The notes beneath the pieces were generated by a model. That model had not been told where the DNA came from. It made no database searches and saw nothing but the letters and a program-made list of their open reading frames with translations. This document shows positions 57,561 through 64,000 of a DNA stretch of 64,000 bases, in pieces (the stretch's first letter is position 1; each line of letters opens with the position of its first letter). A program made the position numbers and the translations under genes. Source of the stretch: Apostichopus japonicus (taxonomy: Eukaryota > Echinodermata > Holothuroidea > Aspidochirotida > Stichopodidae); NCBI RefSeq assembly GCF_037975245.1, contig NC_092566.1, positions 9,278,001 to 9,342,000 on the forward strand. Direction: 5' to 3'.

Positions 57561-60500
57561 CGCTAATGGGCGAGTAAGGGAAACTTTAACTCTTGTTAGT
57601 GTATGAAGTGGCGGCACCTTGAAGCACACACACATACATAGACAGATAGACACTGTGTTGTGAGGGGGCTTTTGATAAATTGGAGCAATTATCACACGGT
57701 TGTTTTTAATGTGGTATCGAATAGCCTTGTACTTAGAAAAAGTAAGCACGTTTAAGCAGTGTCTGTCTCTAATCGCGTCATTAAAAATTAGTAAGGGTTA
57801 TATGGCAAGTGGCCAAATGTAGCTATAATGCTGTCGCAAATGTTTCGATAATCGTGTCCAACTCTTTCCCGTCACAGAAATGGACATGTTGTATAGACGT
57901 ATAGGGATAATGTGAGATAAAATTGTTTGTTTGCTTACTTGTTTTTATTGGGGGTGGGGAGGGGCGGGGGAGGGGAGGGGACTGGTTTAGGCTGTATTAC
58001 TTGTCTTAAAACGCATCACGTATAGTATACACTTTCTTGGCTAAGATAATGCCTCACACTGTTTTGGGGTTGTTTGTTTTTGGCAGTTACACATATGAAC
58101 ATGTGGGCCTGGTAAATGGGGTATGGAACTCTGATAAATTGTTATTTTTATTTATTTATTTTTTTTTTGAAGTTAGTTCTGTTACTAGTGATTTCCCTCA
58201 TAAACATTTATACCCAAATCAGCAAACTAACAATCAATAATATGTCACGTAATTTGTATTGTTCTTAAAAGTTCTGCCTCAATGGGTACGGTGTCTTTTG
58301 ATGCCGCATTCTTAAAGCTTGAGTTTTAATATCTTTTAGAAGGCTGAGTAGATTGGGGAGGGGGGGTGGGCGGGTGCCTGGGCGTGGGGGTGGGCGTGGC
58401 AGGGAGGTCAGATTTGATTTAAGCTTGAACTAAACTAGGTATTTAAGTGATTCATGTGATACCAGTTTGTTGGCACATGCATAGGAAAGGTATCGTGGCC
58501 CCTTCTTAATTTAAACATCCCACCCACCCGACCCCACCCCAACCTCTTTCATTTTTTAAACAAAATTGTAAATTTGTTGTGATATATACGTGAGTGCTAA
58601 CTTGTACCCATCACAAGTTTCTCTTTCGCCCCTCTCCGTCGTTGTTTGCCGAATTATTCTTCTTCATATCAAACATTGAAACGATTTTTCATGTTGGAGT
58701 GGAATAGTAGAAGAAAAAGAATAAAGAACAGTAAAAAAAAATCAAATCAAAACACAAGCACAACATACATAAACATACATACAGACACACACAAGAAGAC
58801 ATAACAAGATCAAATTTCGTCATTTACTTTACATACTGCCAAGCAACCCAAACTCTGACAGAAACCCGGAGCGGGTTTTCCATATCATCCATGGAAACTT
58901 TTCTTTCCGAAATGTCCTTAATCTAAGCTGCCGTACATGGCTGCCTTTGTTGACAACACTGTTTATAAACTGTGCATACATCAAACGTAAAGAATAAATG
59001 AAAATTCTCTATAAATTCTTGATTTTCCGTTAATTGTTATCTTGTTTTGATGATTTGTTTGCAATAAATGAGGACAACAAATTTCTACCTGGCAAAAGAA
59101 ATAGCCCAAAAACTAAAACTAAAATAATTCTATTATATGCAATTTTTACAATCGAAGTGGTCGTACTTGACGTGATGGTCGAAACTTGAATACGTAATGT
59201 TTGTGTCTGCAAAAATATAACTTTCTAAAATATTCTGCCATCTACGTACGTACGTACGTACCTACTTCTTTAATATACTGGTTATTACGTTCTGTCACTG
59301 TACAAATCGTTGAGTCAAAAAGAGGGCGCTATTCATCTTTACATTGACATATAAACTTAACTCTCGCGGAAGAAGAGATTTTATGACCGTGCTCCCTTTT
59401 TCAGCCACCACGCAAAAGATTTAAACTAGTAATTAGCACATCCTTACAATAAGATCTAATTATAGACTTAATTTGAAGCCTAAATATGCCTCAGAATGTT
59501 CCATTTCTTGTCTGAAATTTTCTTTTCTTCTTCAAGGGGGGGGGGGGGAACCACCAGACCCCCTACACGAGAGTCGCTTTCAAAGACCACTGGACCACAC
59601 CACTCTTTTTTTTTAATTCTTGGATCCACCCATAAAATTTGCTTCTACAGGTTGCAGTTTACTCGCAAACATTATTTTATGTTGTAAAAATGGCTCTTGT
59701 CACAGATAAATGTATTGCTGGTATAAGAATGTATACAGAAGGTTGGAAGTAAGTCTGTTTCGATAGGGTTTCATCGAAACACTAACATTGTAATCAATCC
59801 GATTTATTGGCGAACACCAAATTGGCTATCTTAAATAAATTACAACAATGTATACAACTTTGAATGTATTTGTTAACAATGGCGCCGTACGGTGTTTGGG
59901 CGATTGCGTACCAAATGTGTACACCAATATTTCTTTACGATCATATCATATCGAGTGACACAGAATCAAAATTGTAGTAAGAGTACAACAAAATGAATAG
60001 TGAATACAAGTACGAGTAGAAGGTTCTAAGCGTGAGTACGAGCAATTAATGTTATAATATTATCGTTTGGTTAATAGAATGCTAACATGCCACGATCGAG
60101 CTTGAGTAAGTCCAGGGGGGGGGGGGGCGAGTATGAGTACAGGTAACTATGACGGAATAGTAAGGACTCACTACCAGTCTACAACAACTGTGGTTAAGTT
60201 GTTTATTAACCGTTTATTAGCAGGGGTGGGGGTAATTTAATACTGCGATGAAGGAAAGAGCGGCTGCGTTGTTTTGACTACTCGCTATGTGTCCAGGTAT
60301 CCACATATTAGAAGAAAAAAAAGGATAAATTACCTTGATGTGTTGAAACTTCCAGCTTACAGTAAAAAACAGGCATTATGCATTCTTCTACTTCTTTTTT
60401 TTTTTGCAATTATTTCTTCAAACTGATTCCGTTGATGTCATTAATTTATTGAAGATAAAAAGGCCCTTTAACGATCAGTAACCCCTTGAAAACTCATTCA

Positions 60501-60589
60501 CATGTATTTTCGTCTACAGGTGGGTTTCCTTTAGCAGCCAGTGTGATACATGCTGTAGGACCATCGTTTACTTGGGCTGCTGTAGGCCC
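57561..60589. other. Intergenic between Pitx-B and CHCHD1 (divergent)
   Basis: No gene recognised. G-rich tracts at 57950-57980 and 58354-58404, (ACGT)4 at 59247-59262, poly-G at 59537-59549 and 60114-60127, and a GAGTAC-type dispersed repeat at 59990-60140. Confidence 0.55.
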
Positions 60590-60757
60590 AAATACGGTTT
60601 ACCGAAAACGGCGCGCCATACTCGCGCTTACTACATCGCGGAAACGGTACTAGCGTATTTGATTGCAGCTACATTAACGTTCTCAGTCTGAGCTTTAGAG
60701 AAAACGTTTCGGCAGACATAAGAACGCAGCTTACACTGGGTGACGTTCACGAGGAAA
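60590..60757 (+). promoter_or_regulatory. CHCHD1 upstream region, CpG-containing, TATA-less
   Basis: Locally GC- and CpG-richer than the surroundings (GCGCGCC, ACTCGCGC, ATCGCGG). No TATA box is seen. This fits a housekeeping-type promoter and 5' untranslated region for the mitoribosomal gene; the exact start site cannot be read from sequence. Confidence 0.45.
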
Positions 60758-60878
60758 ATGTCGAAGAGAGCTTCTGAAATCATCATTAGGAATACATTCA
60801 AGCCTCATGAAAGAACAAATATGAACAAGCCATTTGCTTTGCGGGACAGAGTCTCGCTGAGGCGAACTAAGCAAGGAG
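60758..60878 (+). CDS. CHCHD1: CHCHD1 exon 1
   Basis: 40 codons plus one base. The start codon sits in the context AAAATGT and the peptide is basic, as expected for a mitoribosomal N-terminal tail. The coding match to the family ends at KQGG. The only donor that keeps frame with the next exon is AG followed by GCAAGA at 60879, a GC-type donor. Confidence 0.82.
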
Positions 60879-63800
60879 GCAAGAATAATAACATTAAGAC
60901 TTACGTTAGGCCTAACGCTAGGCTATTCTACATTGGTAATTGTTACCTGGGCTAGCCGCTGGGTTAATATATGTCCAGATGATTCTGTATTTTTACAACG
61001 AAAATAAATTTGTTCCGCCGCCAAACTTTGTCCCGATATTTTCAGTTATTTTTTTAGCTCAAACCCACCACTGTTACGATCTAGGCCCCTAGACTGTAAA
61101 GCAGGCATTGCATATGGAATGCATGACCTGCTAAAAATATATCCTGTCAGTTTTCTGCCCATGGAGGGACAAAGAGAGGATTAAGAGATAATCCTTTCTT
61201 TGTCCCTCTACAGTTACTCTTCTACCTTTTCTCTTCCCCAGTTGGTTTCTTTCCATACCCTGTCTACTAATCCTCTTACATATATCTGTTTGTGTTCACC
61301 ATGCTCATTAACCTTGACTGGCTAAATACCCCTTTCTCCAGGAAGTGGATAACAGTATTAAGTGGTTAATGATGACATCATGGGAGATGTTCTTCAAATG
61401 CATTGTTATATTTTTGTATTTTATTTTAAAAATGCTCTTGCTGTGTGATGAATTTTAAATGATTGCTTAGCAGTAACAAAAACATTTTCAGGAGGTAATG
61501 ACATCATTCACTTTGCTGTTGCACGATACTTTGATAAAATATCACCAAAGCAGGAAAATTCAAACCTTCTCGTTGCAAAATGCAAGGAGGACGTAGTGTT
61601 TACTTAAGGATGCAGGAAATTTCCAGCAAATTTGTTTGCCAATCAACTTTGGCCACTGGCACACCCCTTAAAATATGATGCATAATTTTTCTCCCCATTT
61701 GTGTCTTCTACAGCTGCAAGCTGTATCAGTGAAATGGCTGTCCTAATGAGCTGTTGGAAGGAGAATGAATACAGCGATGCACACTGCAGCAACGAGTTAC
61801 AAATCTTCAACAAATGTGTTGCTGAAGCAGCGGTGAGTTAGACCCAAACAAGACTTATCAGCAATGCATGATATGGGGCTCACTTTTCTGGATATACTTG
61901 GTGTCTCTGTTACAAGCACAATAAACTGCTATAAATATTTATGAAACCAGAAATGTTGATATCCATTGATGTTGATTTTTATTGTTTCTGTTGTTATTAC
62001 TGTTGTTAACATTATTCTTACTTTTTGGTTTTTCTCTGCTTCTTGCATTCTCATTTGCATAAATTTAATTTATCACTGTTATATAGTACTGTATTACTTT
62101 TCAAACTATGTACAGTACCTAACTACCTATTGACTGGCAGAAATAAACGGACTTCATGCTTCACTTACCTCTCTTTTGGATCGTGTTTCAAGGAATCAGT
62201 GGGGCCAGAGGTCCTTCTCCTGTGCAGCCACAAAAGTGTGGAATAACTTACCTCAATCAGTGAGACTTGTCAACAGCCCTGGAACCTTCAAGAAAAATCT
62301 TAAAACTTACCTGTTCCAAATTTCATTTATGTAACCTTTTTTCTGCTGTTTCTGCAAAGCGCCATGAGCACCTTCGGGCGGATACCGGCGCTATACAAAG
62401 TGTCCACTATTATTATTATTTTCTACAATAAGCAAAATCTTGCTCATACCATTCTAAACCAGCTCATAAAATTTTAGCACTATCCTCTCTTGTTGACCGA
62501 ACGGTTCTGGTCTACGGCCATTCCCAATTTCCCTATCAGAGTATACAGCTCAGCATTGTGTTTTGGGAAAATTTTAACTTACAATATTTAGCCTAATTGA
62601 GCTCATCCCTTAGAGTTTCAAAATGTCACTACAAAATTGGTTAGATAAAGATTTGTGGACACAATGTAACAGTAGTTTTATTATCACTGGTCAGAAGTCA
62701 AGCTTGAAGGGAACCAGTGCAGCAATATTTAGTGCTCAGGGCTTTCGAAAACAAGATAAGAACCGTAAAACAAATAGTTTGACTTCAAAAGTATGTTTCA
62801 GAAATATATCTTTTTCAATAATTATGAATAAACTTGTAGATAATTCTTCTGTAGTGATCAACTAACCATTTGCAGTCTCTTGTCAAGTTCTGCGGAGCTC
62901 GGTTCGATATGACGATATGATCTGTTGATTTACGGTGTGGCTGGAGTTCCTCATTAGCAGGCAGGGCTGTATGTTATTTCATGCCTTGTAAGAAATATTT
63001 AACCTCTTGCTTCAGTACTGTAATAGTAAATGGCTCTGTTACTGAACGGAAAAATTGGTTAACATGCTTAAAAAAACATTTAGGGGTTAAAATTTGGCAT
63101 CACAACGTTGAAGTGTACACTCTTTGTTTATCACGTAATTGCTATAAGATTGTGATATTTGCGTTGTCCAGGAAAATTACGATTTGCCCTTCAAACAGTT
63201 TTAAGAGTATTCAGAGTAGAAACCAAACAGGTTCCTTTACAGTGTAGAGCCAATAATCTCTCTAAAAATAGAAACAAAAGGACATCTTTTGTAGCAATTC
63301 AGAAAGTGCAGGTGTCATCATTGAAACAGGTGATAGCCAATTTTGATGTGGTTACGTTGATAAAGTTTCTGAATAGTGGAAGGACTTAATTCTCTTAAAT
63401 ATGTCAAACTGGAAAAATATTGGCTAAACAGGAGCCCTTGTTTTTTAATTCTTCATTAATTCTACATTAATTCTTCGTGACTTAACTTGTGCTTGGACTT
63501 GTGAAGCTTTACAATATGCCAAAAGCATTAGATTAAAGTAATTTATGTAAGTTGAATGTACATAATATTTCGAACATTTGTCATGGAAACAGTGATGAAA
63601 AGTTTCAAAAAATTCCTTGAATAGATAACTTACAAAGTGAACAAGTTAGTTTTATTCTTGTAACTTTGTCATTCATCTATTACAAACAACACTACTAACT
63701 GCCTGTAAAAATAGTTAGCTTGCCATTGATGCACAGAAGCTGTTAGGAACTCATTCACAAACTGAACGACATTAAGAAGAGCTGTTTTCTTTGTTAGATG

Positions 63801-64000
63801 TTGTGTTCCTAATATTCACCAAGTTGATTAGCAGAAGAAAGTTTCATTTGCTGTAGCTCAAAAGACATTTTGAAAGTGAACTACTTTAAAGTTGTATAAT
63901 TCTTGCCGTACATTTTGACCCGAAGGCTTCCAACGTTTATTTTGATTCTTTCATCGACAGGCTGAAAGGAGAGAGATAGCACAAGCTGAGAAGCATGGCA
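60758..64000 (+). CDS. CHCHD1: CHCHD1 / mitochondrial ribosomal protein mS37 (3' partial; exons 60758-60878, 61714-61832, 63961-64000+)
   Basis: Small coiled-coil-helix-coiled-coil-helix protein, a component of the mitochondrial small ribosomal subunit, imported through the Mia40 oxidative pathway. Exon 1 encodes a basic N-terminus from MSKRASEI to MNKPFALRDRVSLRRTKQGG, matching the NKP..L..RV..RR motif of the family. Exon 2 encodes C-X9-C (CISEMAVLMSC), the WKENEYSD linker and a second C-X9-C (CSNELQIFNKC), the diagnostic twin CX9C. Exon 3 begins AERREIAQAEKHG and continues beyond the window. Splice phases are consistent: phase 1 at a GC donor (60879-60880) joined to the acceptor CAG at 61711-61713, and phase 0 at GTGAGT 61833 joined to ACAG 63957-63960. 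The gene is divergent from Pitx-B. An upstream in-frame GTG at 60740 is not needed; ATG 60758 is the natural start. Confidence 0.88.
60879..61713 (+). other. CHCHD1 intron 1 (GC-AG) with an intronic hairpin
   Basis: 835 bp. The GC donor is inferred from frame and phase. Contains a 20-bp stem, 5-base loop inverted repeat at 61164-61208. Confidence 0.75.
61714..61832 (+). CDS. CHCHD1: CHCHD1 exon 2 (twin CX9C)
   Basis: 119 bp. The four cysteines are spaced C-X9-C twice, with Trp-Lys after the first pair, the arrangement of the CHCH fold that forms two disulfides in the intermembrane space. Ends with VAEAA before a strong GTGAGT donor. Confidence 0.93.
61833..63960 (+). other. CHCHD1 intron 2
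   Basis: 2.1 kb, GT-AG, phase 0. Contains a LINE 3' end at 62140-62412; open frames at 62623-62865 and 62981-63389 have no recognised family. Confidence 0.75.
62140..62412 (+). mobile_element. CR1/L2-like LINE 3' end inside CHCHD1 intron 2
   Basis: The frame reads NQWGQRSFSCAATKVWNNLP, then SVRLVNSPGTFKKNLKTYLF and stop at about 62332, the FS.AA.K.WN.LP......FK..LK.YLF C-terminus of CR1-type elements. The tail GCGCCATGAGCACC, GGCGGATACCGGCGC, CTATACAAAG and (ATT)n is the usual CR1/L2 3' hairpin plus microsatellite. Confidence 0.85.
63961..64000 (+). CDS. CHCHD1: CHCHD1 exon 3 (start only)
   Basis: Acceptor TCGACAG at 63954-63960, then 13 codons reading AERREIAQAEKHG, an alanine/charged helix continuing the C-terminal tail of the family. 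Cut off by the window end. Confidence 0.7.

Noticed and set aside
62623-63389. Three open frames in CHCHD1 intron 2
   Set aside because: No recognisable motif; mutually overlapping frames. Possibly an old repeat. A transcript would be needed to call them.

Overview
This window is animal nuclear DNA: AT-rich, gene-poor and intron-containing, with long (TA)n tracts, poly-C/poly-G runs, minisatellites and decayed non-LTR retrotransposon tails. The protein-coding content and repeat style fit an invertebrate deuterostome, most likely an echinoderm. The species cannot be fixed from the sequence alone.

The main content is a pair of Pitx-type (paired class, Lys50, OAR-bearing) homeobox genes pointing toward each other. 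Gene A is on the + strand: homeodomain exon 2425-2642 and terminal exon 9975-10478, with its first coding exon not found and probably upstream of the window. Gene B is on the - strand and complete: exon 1 57161-57074, homeodomain exon 53585-53359, terminal exon 49981-49454, giving 280 residues. Splice phases agree between the two (phase 1 into the homeodomain exon, phase 0 between homeodomain residues 46 and 47), and both share the same C-terminal motifs, so they are paralogues by duplication plus inversion. About 39 kb of intergenic DNA separates their stop codons.

Upstream of gene B, and divergent from it, lies a third gene on the + strand: CHCHD1 (mitochondrial ribosomal protein mS37). Exon 1 is at 60758-60878, the exon with the twin CX9C motif at 61714-61832, and the start of a third exon at 63961, running off the window. 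Its first intron appears to use a GC-AG splice pair.

Layout: 1-2424, satellite, (TA)n and a TIR-bearing MITE-like element, probably in gene A intron 1; 2425-10478, gene A, whose 7.3-kb intron carries tandem copies of the exon end plus splice donor and, near the acceptor, a triplicated ~190-bp unit; 10479-49453, intergenic, with three LINE remnants (two here with clear frames, one further in CHCHD1 intron 2), an ~800-bp pure GATA microsatellite, a 21-bp hairpin-forming minisatellite, a 17-bp minisatellite of about 0.9 kb, a tRNA-derived SINE-like element and a palindromic double E-box; 49454-57161, gene B; 57162-60757, gene B upstream region; 60758-64000, CHCHD1.

The most unusual signal is the ~68-bp tandem array in gene A intron 2. 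Each unit contains the last ~30 coding bases of the homeodomain exon plus its GTGAGT donor, creating several decoy 5' splice sites. No prokaryotic system, CRISPR array or rRNA gene is present.
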